Source: Rhyzopertha dominica (taxonomy: Eukaryota > Arthropoda > Insecta > Coleoptera > Bostrichidae). Taken from it: a DNA stretch of 64,000 nt. The notes below the pieces were generated by a model, which had not been told where the DNA came from, did not search any database, and saw nothing but the letters and a program-made list of their open reading frames with translations. Positions 38,246 to 47,269 of the stretch are shown here, piece after piece (the first letter of the stretch is position 1; each line of letters begins with the position of its first letter). Where the stretch lies: the NCBI GenBank assembly GCA_025024175.1, contig QCXZ01000086.1, positions 14,846,245 to 14,910,244 on the forward strand. The letters are read 5' to 3'. Both the position numbers and the translations under genes were made by a program.

Positions 38246-38386
38246 CTAATATTTTGTTGACTTGTATAACTTTTTCTGTAAATAAATTTCAGCTGAGATA
38301 ATGCTCAGTAAACCCTGCCGTCTTGGATTCTGCACAACAGTCACATCATTGGAATCCACAGCTTTATTACAAATTAGGCACTCCAT
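38246..38386 (-). CDS. Small exon-like ORF with CxxC start (possible N-terminus of the 36855-37235 gene)
   Basis: 46 codons from ATG at 38386: MECLICNKAVDSNDV, then VQNPRRQGLLSIISAEIY, to a stop at 38246. An initial CLIC finger followed by a basic ..GL..I..A block is how the multicopy family suspected for 36855-37235 usually begins. Orientation and order fit. The intervening 1 kb carries the MITE and repeats and no visible coding link. It may be a broken gene or simple coincidence. Confidence 0.35.
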   Translation of the reverse strand: MECLICNKAVDSNDVTVVQNPRRQGLLSIISAEIYLQKKLYKSTKY

Positions 38387-38824
38387 TATTAAAGTAAAAG
38401 TGTGGCTACAGGGCAGCGACAGTTGTATTGAAATCCTTACTGCCCTACCTCATTACATACACGACAATAAATAATATGACATATAAACAAATACAAAAGT
38501 CTAGTGGCAAAATACGCTCTCAAAACAATTTGTTGCGGCTGTCTGCACACTACCGGTAAATACAGCAATTCTTCAAGGCTGTAGCGCCGTAGCGCATTAG
38601 GCCCGCGAGCCCGCCACACCTGCAATATGCGTTAACACAAAGAAAAAATCATATCACAAAAAATAAAGCTCGCATGAAGATATTCTTTTCACAAAAAAAC
38701 TTCTCCAAAGCTTTCTTTACAATTCATACACAGCATATATACACATATTTCAAATAATAAAAAAGTTTCTCGCAGGTCGAATATAGCAGTACATACAAAC
38801 TAAAACTTAAACAATACATTTTTG

Positions 38825-39689
38825 GCGATTTATTCCTCCACTGTTGGTGATGTTTCTACTCTACAAACTGATATATTGAAATTTGAGACTTGTTGCAATC
38901 TTAACGATATGAAGCTAAATGTGGAAAAATGTCTAGTAATATGTTTTAGTAAAAAAAATTATATTATATACTTTGCTTACTCGAGAATAAATCTCTAGAT
39001 ATTGTAAAAGATTTGGGAATATTTTAGATGATAAATCATCTTTCCATATTTACTACGATTTTATTATTGGCAAAAGTAGAAAACTGTTACGTTGTTTGAA
39101 AAAGTAGATTCTGATTTGAAGGACATCAGTGCGATCTTAGTACTTTACAGCTCTCTCGTTCGCTCCATAGTCGCCCTATTACTCGAATATTAAGCACGTT
39201 GCTCGAACTGAATCAGTTCAACATGATTTTCTAAAATATGTTAAATTTAAGTCAGAAAAAGCAATGTTTAAATGATAGATCTTGCAGCCAGGTATGTGTT
39301 ATTCTCTCCACTGCAAAATTGTAGAGATTTTTATAGATTATGTTTTATATTGAAGGATGTTAATGGTATGATTGGTTTGTCTTGTCTTGTTGCCAAAGTA
39401 TTTTTTAATGTTCCTATTTGTAATTTACATCATAACGATTTTTCGTATGGGCCATTTCGTAAATCTAGTTACACCTACCATTCGGTGTTGAATAGTACTT
39501 TGTGTTAGCTAACAAATATTCTGGTATATTAAATTTCACTAGTATTTCTTACGCACAATTCAGACGGTAGGTACGGCAAAAATGTACTAGATATTTAGTT
39601 GTTTTGTAATCCTTTATGTATTTAACTTTATTTGCAATCTCAGTATATATTCTATGTATCGCCCACTATTAGTATTGGCGTAATAAACT
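38825..39689 (+). mobile_element. Decayed 3' half of a CR1-like non-LTR element
   Basis: Plus strand: STVGDVSTLQTDILKF, MKLNVEKCLVICFSKK (post-YADD region, 38840-38960), IVKDLGI (about 39000), then a C-terminal domain, 78 codons open at 39272-39508 (MIDLAARYVLFSPLQNCRDF, later KVFFNVPICNLHHNDFSYGP). It ends with GCGTAATAAACTATTATT and an (ATT)n tail at 39690. It begins where the fragment at 35700-36110 leaves off, so the two may be one copy split by 2.7 kb. Confidence 0.7.
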
Positions 39690-39700
39690 ATTATTATTAC

Positions 39701-39740
<40 letters not shown>

Positions 39741-39758
39741 GTTGCTATTATTATTATT
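39690..39758. repeat. (ATT)n microsatellite, retrotransposon tail
   Basis: About 69 bases directly after AATAAACT at the end of the plus-strand CR1-like copy: the same tail type as at 18735-18842 on the other strand. The poly-Asn ORF here is an artefact. Confidence 0.85.
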
Positions 39759-40668
39759 CTTAACTAAAAATGGCAAAAATAGGAGCAACATCGATGTATT
39801 GACATTGAATCCTATCGGAAAACCGAATTGCAGACTATCGAATAACTCCGAAAAACAGTTGTATGAACAGTGTAAGAGTAAACAAATAAGAATGCTTCCC
39901 AATATATTTCATGCACTTTTGAACTCACGAAGCAATTAACTGCCAGAGAAAACGTTTCTTTATGAAAATATTCGATACGCAATAGAATCCTTTATCTTTT
40001 TGGTGGTTTACGGCTTAGCGCACACCAACCCATAAATAAAATATACCATATTTTAGATAAAGGTGGTGCCACTTANTAATATGTGTACTAGTATTTATAA
40101 AACGNGCCGTAGGCGGTATGCACTTTAAAGGATGTAAATCGCAAGAAATACTTCAAAGCCGCCGCCACAACTAAGGCAGCGATCACCNTATTGAGAAGTT
40201 ATGCAATTCTGCGATGTATCGCAAAGTAAACATCAATGGCGTAGCATCGATGTATCGGAATTGAAAANCATAAATGTTGGATGACACAATTGGGGACAAC
40301 TTCCAATGCTTGTTTTAACTATTGCCTGGTTACAGGCCTTCCTAACCTCCAATCTATACATTACAGAACACAACTTAATTCCATAAATACTAAGCAACGA
40401 ACTTAATGAAAATTACTTACGTCTACCTGTAAGCCGAAGCAACATAACCAATTATAATACTGTAATGCCACATTGTCTAATTATAAATAACAAAATAAAT
40501 GATTTCTGCAAAAGAACTAGTGCAAAATCAACAACAATTACAAGAGAATATTGCAGAAAGAGACCATGTCAACTGTCCGTGCTAAACGCACACACGTTGA
40601 TAGTTTTTATAATCCAGCCCAAAATCGTAACATACGTAAATAGATATTAAAGTAAATTAAGTGGTATA
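39759..40668. other. Interval without supported genes
   Basis: Short ORFs on both strands lack domains. CATCGATGTATTGACATTGAA (near 39790) and CATCGATGTATCGGAATTGAA (near 40245) form a weak local repeat. Several Ns are present. Confidence 0.3.
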
Positions 40669-42805
40669 TATAATAACAATAATATTTAGATAAAGTGAAC
40701 ATAGCAAAGAATAGAATATTTAATTTCAAATGAAACGGGCATATGTTTATATATACATAGGCGCTTTAATGTGACAATGGATAATTTATTACGTATTAGA
40801 AGTGGATGCAACAATTTTAGAACCTTGGCTGTTATGTACGAAAAACTACTTTTAAACTGAGCCGTGAAGTGGCGAGGCACAGCAGCAGTATTTGAGTACC
40901 TGTGAATAGCGGACAGTAACTTTATTTTAATTTTCAGGTAAAATGGAGCATCTGCAGTACTTAATGACATACATAATTTAGCATAATTTATAAATCTGCG
41001 TTGGGATAAATTCAACCAACCCAATTCATATAAATATCTACTAATGTATTCGCGTCTATTTAAACCGTAAATAAGGCGTCAGGCACTACTCATACACTAC
41101 TTATACACTATATAGCAATAACTAACATGTGAAATGACAAGTGCCTCACTTAGGATACGTCTGCATGAACGGCTAGGCATGCGGCGACTGCAATAAATTA
41201 GTTTCAGACTAGCATAACATTTTCACAGCAAACAGCTTACATGCGTATTGAACTGCATATTTGAGTCAATGCTGAGTCCAAGACTTTTACAGCTGTTCAC
41301 AATTGGCAACACTCATCATCAATTTTTATGTGAATTCGTGGCCACAAGCGCATCACGATACCCTGTACAAAATAGCATAACCTTGGACTTCCCTGGATTT
41401 AACGAAAGACAATATTTTCGAGATAAATTTAGAATAGAAGATAAGTCTGAGTTAATGTAATTATTTGCTTCATCGATTGCATCCACGTTAGATGTGAAAT
41501 AAATTTGGTTATCATCTGCATAGAAGTGATATTTGCAGTGCTTTATGGCTGCATAGAATTGAGAAATATAAAGAGAAAATAATAGGGGACCCAGTACTGA
41601 TCCCTGCGGTACTCCACTAACACATCTTTCAGGGGTTGATGTATTCTCTTTGTATTTAAAATATTGCAATCTATTACACAAATAATTCCCGAAAAAATTT
41701 CTGGCGGCATTGTTGAATCCAAGAAAGTGTAGCATTCTCAACATCAGCCGATGATTAATTCTATAGAAGGCTTTTGAATAATCCAAAAGCACCCGTGTAG
41801 TAAGTTGATTTTTGTCAGTTGCACTAATTATGTCATCAACTACTGTTAGTAAGGTAGTTGTACAGCTGTGTTTTGAACGAAAACCTGATTGAACGCCAGG
41901 AAGCAAATTATCACTTAATACATGCTGGTACATTTGCCTACACAGAATCTTTTCATATATTTTGGATAATGTGGGAAGTACATTTACAAGCCGTAGGTCA
42001 TTCAAGTCTTCCGGTGATGTCACTTTTGCTAAAGGTGTAACATGAGCTACTTTCCAGCTGCTTGGGAATGCACTTGTTAGTATAGAGGTGTTTATTATAT
42101 GAGTTATGTACTTAATAATGTAAGGACAACATAGTAGTAGTGTCATAGTGATACTTATACCATCAGCACCTGCAGCAGTTGATATAACACTATAAATAAC
42201 CTTCCGAACCTCCTCCTCACTAACGATGTTAAAACTAAACTTATCTATAGTAGGTTTTAAGGTAGAAAAGAGAAAATTATGAAGTTCTATTTCTAGCTGA
42301 CTGGTACGACTGAATAAAATAACTACTAATATCAGAAAGATTAAGTAAATGATTTGGGAAATCCACTTTTTTATTTTTTGAATATACATTAAGTTTATTA
42401 AGTTCTTGAAATAATATTTTTGTGCTTTTATNTTGAGTAACAATATAATTAAGGTACGCTTTCTTTTCCAGTTTAATCGTTTTGCTACATAGATTTCGGA
42501 GTTCTGTCTAATAGTTCCAATGAGCAGGGTTTTTGCTACGGTTATGTTTTAAGATTGCTTTATTCCGTAACTGCATGAGAAATCTTAGATTATCAGTTAG
42601 CCAAGGTTTGAAGTTTTTATTTTTGTATTTATATGTTCTGAGTGGTACATGAATATCAAATAAGTTTAACAAAAGGTTATTAACAAGAGTTACTTTATCA
42701 TCAAGATTGCTAATATAAATGATGTCGTTGAAAGGTACGTCATGTAAATCCGAAATAGGACTATCCCTGTTTATGTATTTAAAATTTCTTCGCAACCTAG
42801 TAGTA
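40669..42805 (-). mobile_element. Jockey/CR1-group non-LTR element, part 3' of the nested insertion
   Basis: Minus strand. Linker with FKPWLTDNLRFLMQLRNK at 42508-42795, one stop, then a 374-codon RT ORF at 41319-42443. It has FPSSWKVAHVTPLAK, VQSGFRSKHSCTTTLL, motif A TRVLLDYSKAF, GVPQGSVLGPLLFS, and motif C YHFYADDNQIYF, then LNPGKSKVMLF. The C-terminal domain (MGWLNLSQRRFINYAKLC) is at 40686-41024. It ends near 40670 in an ATTATTGTTATT tail. RT catalytic Asp residues are visible, and only a few lesions separate the pieces. Its upstream portion continues at 47072-47166, beyond the R1/LOA insertion. Confidence 0.88.
41319..42443 (-). CDS. Non-LTR reverse transcriptase domain (partial Pol)
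   Basis: 374 codons, open. RT fingers/palm motifs in order: SSWKVAHVTPLAK (about residue 128), QSGFRSKHSC (about 185), motif A LLDYSKAF (about 224), GVPQGSVLGPLLF (about 283), YADD (about 311) and NPGKSKVMLF (about 350). The first 50 residues are read through the linker in the same frame, not a true start; the protein would begin far upstream in the endonuclease domain beyond the nested insertion. It ends by a stop before the C-terminal domain at 40686-41024, which is in another frame. Confidence 0.85.
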   Translation of the reverse strand: MLLXIKAQKYYFKNLINLMYIQKIKKWISQIIYLIFLILVVILFSRTSQLEIELHNFLFSTLKPTIDKFSFNIVSEEEVRKVIYSVISTAAGADGISITMTLLLCCPYIIKYITHIINTSILTSAFPSSWKVAHVTPLAKVTSPEDLNDLRLVNVLPTLSKIYEKILCRQMYQHVLSDNLLPGVQSGFRSKHSCTTTLLTVVDDIISATDKNQLTTRVLLDYSKAFYRINHRLMLRMLHFLGFNNAARNFFGNYLCNRLQYFKYKENTSTPERCVSGVPQGSVLGPLLFSLYISQFYAAIKHCKYHFYADDNQIYFTSNVDAIDEANNYINSDLSSILNLSRKYCLSLNPGKSKVMLFCTGYRDALVATNSHKN

Positions 42806-42897
42806 TTCTATTCTATTCTATCTTCTGCGGTGCGACCCTGCAAAAGGGGCGGGGCGCTGCACTTTGACCTTTCGATCCATTGTGCCCGCACCGTAGC

Positions 42898-43896
42898 TTA
42901 GAAGAGTCCTGCCTTCTCAAAGAAGTGCAGTATCTCTTTCCAAGGTAATCTATAAAGATCTTCAGTCTTAATAAATTGAGACCCAAATTCTCCAAACCTT
43001 TTGCCCCCCAGCGGTCCGCAGTTGGTAAGGAGGTGAATCGGAGTTTCCTCCTCTTCTGAGCAGAACCTACAGGTGCTACTTTCCACTACACCCATATTAT
43101 ATAGGTGTTTATTGAGCCGGCAGTGTCCCGTGAGGACACCCACCACTAATCGCAATTGAGAGCGACTCCGGCTTAAAAGCCATTTGCGTTCCTGGGCAAG
43201 CGTAGGTCCAGTGATGAAGGCCCTAGATTGCCTCAGTTCCGGCGCGTCTTCCCAATACAGGTAAAACTGACGACCAAGCCACTTTGTGATCTCGGCCCTC
43301 AGTCTGCTTTCTGGAATGGCGATGGAAGGTTGTGGTCCGAGATAACGTGCGGACGCCGCCTTCTTCGCTAATTCATCAGCCATTTCATTGCCTTCAATGC
43401 CTGCATGAGCAGGCACCCAAATCAAGTTAACCCGATTATGTTGGGCCAACCTTACTAATGTGTTACGACAGTCCAGTAAAAGGCCGGAGCGCACCCTAAC
43501 ACAGGTAAGCGCTCGAAGTGCCGCCTGGCTATCGCAGCAAATGTAGATATGCAGTCCGGAATACCCTCTTCTGAGGTTCTCATGAGCACATGCCAGAATT
43601 GCATAAATTTCCGCTTGGAATACGCTAGGGTACTCTCCTAGTGACAAACTGAGTTGCACCCTCGGAGATGTACCACATACTCCCGCGCCTGTGCCTGTGT
43701 CCATTTTAGATCCATCTGTGTACCAGATGAGTCCTTGTGGCACAAGCATGTTTTCACCATTCAGAAGCCACTCCTCCTTATCGGGGATAACGATTCTGTA
43801 TGGTGTGTTAAAACACATAGTCGTGTTAATCCTATCTCTTGTCATTATGCCAAAATTAGCTCTAAGCGACGGCAACGGAGCGTCGACTCGATCCAT
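42898..43896 (-). CDS. RNase H and C-terminal part of R1/LOA-type ORF2
   Basis: 332 codons. RNase H catalytic residues visible: LIWYTDGSKMDTGTGAG (Asp, about residue 60), FQAEIYAI (Glu, about 94), CCDSQAALRAL (Asp, about 123) and GNEMADELAKKA (Asp, about 172). After it the usual tail LRLVVGVLTGHCRLNKHLY and CRFCSEEEETPIHLLTNC. It is out of frame with, and overlaps, the upstream ORF2 part at the deletion point, so its first Met is not a natural start. The RNase H domain itself appears intact. Confidence 0.88.
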   Translation of the reverse strand: MDRVDAPLPSLRANFGIMTRDRINTTMCFNTPYRIVIPDKEEWLLNGENMLVPQGLIWYTDGSKMDTGTGAGVCGTSPRVQLSLSLGEYPSVFQAEIYAILACAHENLRRGYSGLHIYICCDSQAALRALTCVRVRSGLLLDCRNTLVRLAQHNRVNLIWVPAHAGIEGNEMADELAKKAASARYLGPQPSIAIPESRLRAEITKWLGRQFYLYWEDAPELRQSRAFITGPTLAQERKWLLSRSRSQLRLVVGVLTGHCRLNKHLYNMGVVESSTCRFCSEEEETPIHLLTNCGPLGGKRFGEFGSQFIKTEDLYRLPWKEILHFFEKAGLF

Positions 43897-45773
43897 TTTA
43901 CAATGGCTCGATTAGCGCCCCTGCTTGCTACCGCAGAGCAGAGAGCCTCGAATGAAGGATTGTTAAAGGCTCCTTCAATATCAAGAAAGGCCGCTAGAGC
44001 CCATTCCTTTTTGGATAGCGCATCCTCAGCTCGGCAGATAAGCTGATGGAGTGCTGTTTCCGTAGACATGCCTGACCTGTAGGCATGCTGATTTGGGTGT
44101 AGAGGTCTGTCAACCAACACCACATCCCTTAGATAACGCTCAACCAGCCTTTCGCTCGCCTTCAACAAAAACGAGGTCAAACTGATCGGCCGAAANTCCT
44201 TAGGCTGGTCATAGNGAACTCGACCAGCTTTAGGTATAAACACAACGCGACACCGCCTCCAGGACATCGGTATATGTCCCAAAGCTAATGACGCTTTAAT
44301 TATGTGATAAAGCGGTCCTGTGATGATATCACCCGCCTCCCTGAGAAGCGCGGGAAAGATGCCATCAGGTCCCGCCGACTTAAATGGGTCAAAGGAGTTG
44401 ATTGCCCATCTCAGTTTATCAAAGGTCACGACATCCGAGGCCACGTCCCAGGCTTTCTCAGCCCTGGTTCCTTTGGCCACGTTGTCGTCCAAACCAGTAT
44501 CGGATCCCGGAAAATGAGTCTGCAGCAAACACTCCAGCGCAGCGCCTTCGGTTTCCGTATAGGAACCATCCGGCAGCCGTAGAGCGCCAACTTTCACCCC
44601 ACTTTTCCCAAGAACTTTTCTAAGTCTGCAGACAGTTGGAAGCTGTTCTATGCCGGAGCAGAACTTTTTCCAACAGTCCTTTTTCCTCTTTTTAATGAGG
44701 CGCTTAAACTTTCTTTGTGTTTCCTTATAGGATTCCCATTCGGAAGGTTCATTTAGTTGCATAGCGCGGTTGAACTTTTTACGAGTTTCCCTTCGCAGCG
44801 ACTCTAATTCACCGTTCCACCACGGTGCTTTTTTGTTTTGCGTAACCCTTTTTAAAGGGCAGTTTTCCTCAAAGCAAGTTATTATGGTCCCTGTTAACTT
44901 TTCAGCGGCCAGGTCCAGTTCTCTACTAGTTTGAGGTCTAGGTCGATACATCGAGATTTTAGCCGATAGGTCCTTCCGATATGAGTCCCAGTCGGTTTGT
45001 CTCGGATTTCTAAAGGTACATTTAGCCCCTTTTGCATCTCTTTTTAGCTTGAATTGGATGTATCTGTGGTCCGACAAACTTGGTTCCCTCAATACCCTCC
45101 AATCATAAAAATATCTTACCCCGGCTGTAGAGCAGAGTGTGATATCTATTACCTCCCTTCTGGCACTGGTCACAAACGTTGGTTCTGACCCAACATTCAT
45201 CACCTCGAGCCCAGAAGTGGCTACATAATCTAAAATCGCCCGTCCCCTCTGGTTCGTGTCGCTACTGCCCCACATANTGTGATGGGCATTAGCATCGCAC
45301 CCCAGAATAACTGGCAGATTGTTGTTTCTACTCCACTCAACCAGCTCACAAAATTTTTGTGAGGGTGGTAGAGTGGGCGAGTCATAAGGTAGGTAGGCCG
45401 AGGCCACGACAATGTCCTGTAGGCCTAATCCATCTCTTAATTGACATATTACCGCTACAAGGTCTCTTCCGATGAAGTTCCTTAGGGGTCGCACACGCAG
45501 GCTTTTGGCAGCTAGCAAGCACGCTCTCGGTCTTTCACCCGACAGTACCTGAAAAACAGAGAAGTTTTTGCAGTTAAAGCCTCCCACTGAGCCTTGAGAA
45601 ACCCAAGGCTCTTGAATTACAGCAAAACTTGTATGCATTGCAGCCAGATGCCGTCCTAGAAGACAGGACGCCTCATAACTGCGATGCAAGTTAATCTGCA
45701 GAAATTGCAAGTCCATCCCATCCATTTTGAAAAGGAGGCTCGCACATCTACTTCTCCGTCGGTCCAGGTTCAT
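43845..45773 (-). CDS. R1/LOA-type ORF2: APE endonuclease and truncated reverse transcriptase
   Basis: 642 codons. Endonuclease: LQFLQINLHRSYEASCLL (about residue 23), AVIQEPWVSQG (catalytic Glu), LGCDANAHH (Asp/Asn), DITLCST and SLSDHRYI (Asp-His), all in the expected order over the first 250 residues. RT: SAGPDGIFPALLREA, FRPISLTSFLLK, NQHAYRSGMSTETALHQL and motif A AAFLDIEGAFNN, then it stops at ...CRRLELILA. Everything from motif B through the thumb is deleted. The likely true start is one of two Met (MNLDRRR or MDGMDLQ). The former overlaps the ORF1 stop. Two Ns give ambiguous residues. Confidence 0.9.
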   Translation of the reverse strand: MNLDRRRSRCASLLFKMDGMDLQFLQINLHRSYEASCLLGRHLAAMHTSFAVIQEPWVSQGSVGGFNCKNFSVFQVLSGERPRACLLAAKSLRVRPLRNFIGRDLVAVICQLRDGLGLQDIVVASAYLPYDSPTLPPSQKFCELVEWSRNNNLPVILGCDANAHHXMWGSSDTNQRGRAILDYVATSGLEVMNVGSEPTFVTSARREVIDITLCSTAGVRYFYDWRVLREPSLSDHRYIQFKLKRDAKGAKCTFRNPRQTDWDSYRKDLSAKISMYRPRPQTSRELDLAAEKLTGTIITCFEENCPLKRVTQNKKAPWWNGELESLRRETRKKFNRAMQLNEPSEWESYKETQRKFKRLIKKRKKDCWKKFCSGIEQLPTVCRLRKVLGKSGVKVGALRLPDGSYTETEGAALECLLQTHFPGSDTGLDDNVAKGTRAEKAWDVASDVVTFDKLRWAINSFDPFKSAGPDGIFPALLREAGDIITGPLYHIIKASLALGHIPMSWRRCRVVFIPKAGRVXYDQPKXFRPISLTSFLLKASERLVERYLRDVVLVDRPLHPNQHAYRSGMSTETALHQLICRAEDALSKKEWALAAFLDIEGAFNNPSFEALCSAVASRGANRAIVKWIESTLRCRRLELILA

Positions 45774-46769
45774 CGGTGGAGGAGTCCGGAGACCGGGGTT
45801 CCTCCACTACCAACCCTGGAGCCGCAGAAGTGCTGGCGTGTGGTTTCTGCCCAGATTCCAGGTTCCAGAATTGGACCCTGTGTACCCCGGCATACGCCAC
45901 CCAGCCATTAGTTGAGAGCACTCGAAATGACTCTTCGTCAATTCCCATGATGAGCCTCATCTTCTTTCCAGATGGAGCTCTATCATGGATTTTCCAGAGC
46001 TTGGTGTTTAGCCCTGGATTTTGCCTTGAAAGTCTCCCCAAAAATTGTGGGATCCCTTCGGAGGTGGTCTGTCCTAAGCAGCCCACCTTTTTCCTTTTAG
46101 GAATCTGCTCGCTCTCAAGAAATATGAGAGCGGTTGCTGACCCTAATTCCGAAAGACTGGATTTAATCCAGTCTTTAGTTTCCTGGTCCGCGCAGGTTAT
46201 CAGGATGACACCCTGCTCAGACCACTTGAACTCATCAAATCGGGGCATTCTAGTGCCCTCAGGAAGATCATCGATCTTCCTTTCCATGGACAGTTCAATG
46301 TCGGCCTGATAGAAGTTCAGCTGGGAAGTTCTTCCCAGCTATTGCCCCCCTCAGCTTCGCATTCGCCGCTTGCGCAAAGGATCGGGGTCTAAGTGCATCC
46401 CACTTCGCCCTCTTCCTTTCGTTATCTGGAGACGGTGTGCTTGTTGAAGGCAAGGGTCGTTTTGCAGCCCCCCCCCTTCAAGCTTTCCGACTCCTTACGC
46501 GTGTCTAGGTTTCCCTCTGGTGCGCTGGCCTCTGCAACGGCAGATTCCTTCGCCCCAGAGGTCCCCCTGGACTTTCGGAGTTTCCTCCTTTGCGCTCCGC
46601 TTAGGCGTTTTACCGCCCGTGGAGCGTTAACATCACCCTGTCCCGGTTCCACCGAAGTGGCCCCAGGTACAGGGGTGCGAGTTCCAGTTGCCTGGCCCTC
46701 TAAATCATATATTTTTGTATTTTGCGGTTCCATATAGTCCCACGAGTACCCAGGAAATAAAAAGTCCAC
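45748..46769 (-). pseudogene. R1/LOA-type ORF1 with DUF4780-like region, two frame breaks
   Basis: The first open part (46422-46769, 115 codons) has LSGAQRRKLRKSRG, typical of these ORF1 N-termini. The frame then breaks at a run of nine C (46478-46486). The true frame continues as TPSPDNERKRAKWDALRP then FAQAANAKLRGAIAG. A second shift leads into 45748-46287 (179 codons): FKWSEQGVILITCADQET, LGRLSRQNPGLNTKLWKI and LIMGIDEESFRVL, matching the DUF4780 pattern. It ends just upstream of, and overlaps, ORF2. The homopolymer break may be a sequencing error rather than real damage. Confidence 0.8.
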
Positions 46770-46779
46770 CCTACGAGAG

Positions 46780-47071
46780 CCCGGAATGGCAGGGTAAGGC
46801 TAATACTACAAGGGGTCGCCTGGTACCTTGTAGGCTCCGTTAGAGACACTGCTCCCCCAGTGCCACGCAGCCCTCGGCACGGATCGCATTACACCTTGGC
46901 TTGGGGGGTTGGTTCACGGCGAAGGCTTTTGGTCCGCCCGAGGGGTGTTTAGACCCCTGTCGGACCTTATAACCATCACTAACCAAAGGGTCTGGTTATC
47001 AGCCAGACACCTCTGGCCACTCCCCTATCCACCACCCGGGGACGCGCTCGGATAGGCTCCCAACCCCCGAG
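46780..47071 (-). promoter_or_regulatory. 5' untranslated region of the R1/LOA-type element
   Basis: About 290 GC-rich bases between the target-site duplication and the first ORF1 Met. Expected to hold an internal promoter in this group; no specific motif identified. Confidence 0.5.
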
Positions 47072-47166
47072 AACCTAGTAGTAACTTCATCTGTATTTGT
47101 ACGTTTTAAAATAGATAAAACCACTGGATAGTGATCTGAAGTTATTATCTTCTATCACCTCACAGC
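47072..47166 (-). mobile_element. Jockey-type element, part 5' of the nested insertion
   Basis: Minus strand reads ITSDHYPVVLSILKRT then NTDEVTTRF, the end of an APE endonuclease (SDHxP box). It continues in sense across the insertion into the linker at 42795, so it is the same copy as 40669-42805. It is lost upstream at the (TA)n tract. Confidence 0.85.
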
Positions 47167-47185
47167 TATATATATATATATAAGC

Positions 47186-47265
<80 letters not shown>
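47167..47265. repeat. (TA)n microsatellite
   Basis: About 99 bases of TA with one AGC interruption near 47183. It separates the jockey endonuclease remnant from the 3' end of PLE-4. The Ile-Tyr ORF across it is an artefact. Confidence 0.95.
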
Positions 47266-47268
<3 letters not shown>

Positions 47269-47269
47269 T

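Larger units (their letters stand above)
42806..47071 (-). mobile_element. R1/LOA-type non-LTR retrotransposon, inserted in a jockey element, 12-bp TSD
   Basis: GC-rich compared with its surroundings. Bounded by AACCTAGTAGTA at 42794-42805 and 47072-47083: a perfect target-site duplication. Minus-strand order: 5' UTR (46780-47071), ORF1 with a DUF4780-like region, ORF2 with APE endonuclease and the start of RT, then RNase H and a C-terminal Cys/His region, ending in a (TAGAA)n tail at 42806-42822. The RT palm from GxPQG to YADD and beyond is absent: an internal deletion joins the end of RT motif A to the pre-RNase H spacer near 43850. The element therefore cannot reverse transcribe itself. 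Confidence 0.9.

Noticed and set aside
39669..39902. Poly-Asn minus ORF
   Set aside because: Reading frame through the (ATT)n tail of the CR1-like copy.
45776..46309. 177-codon plus-strand ORF opposite R1/LOA ORF1
   Set aside because: Antisense shadow of the DUF4780-like coding region; GC-rich sequence keeps the opposite frame open. The plus ORFs at 43654-44623 are shadows likewise.
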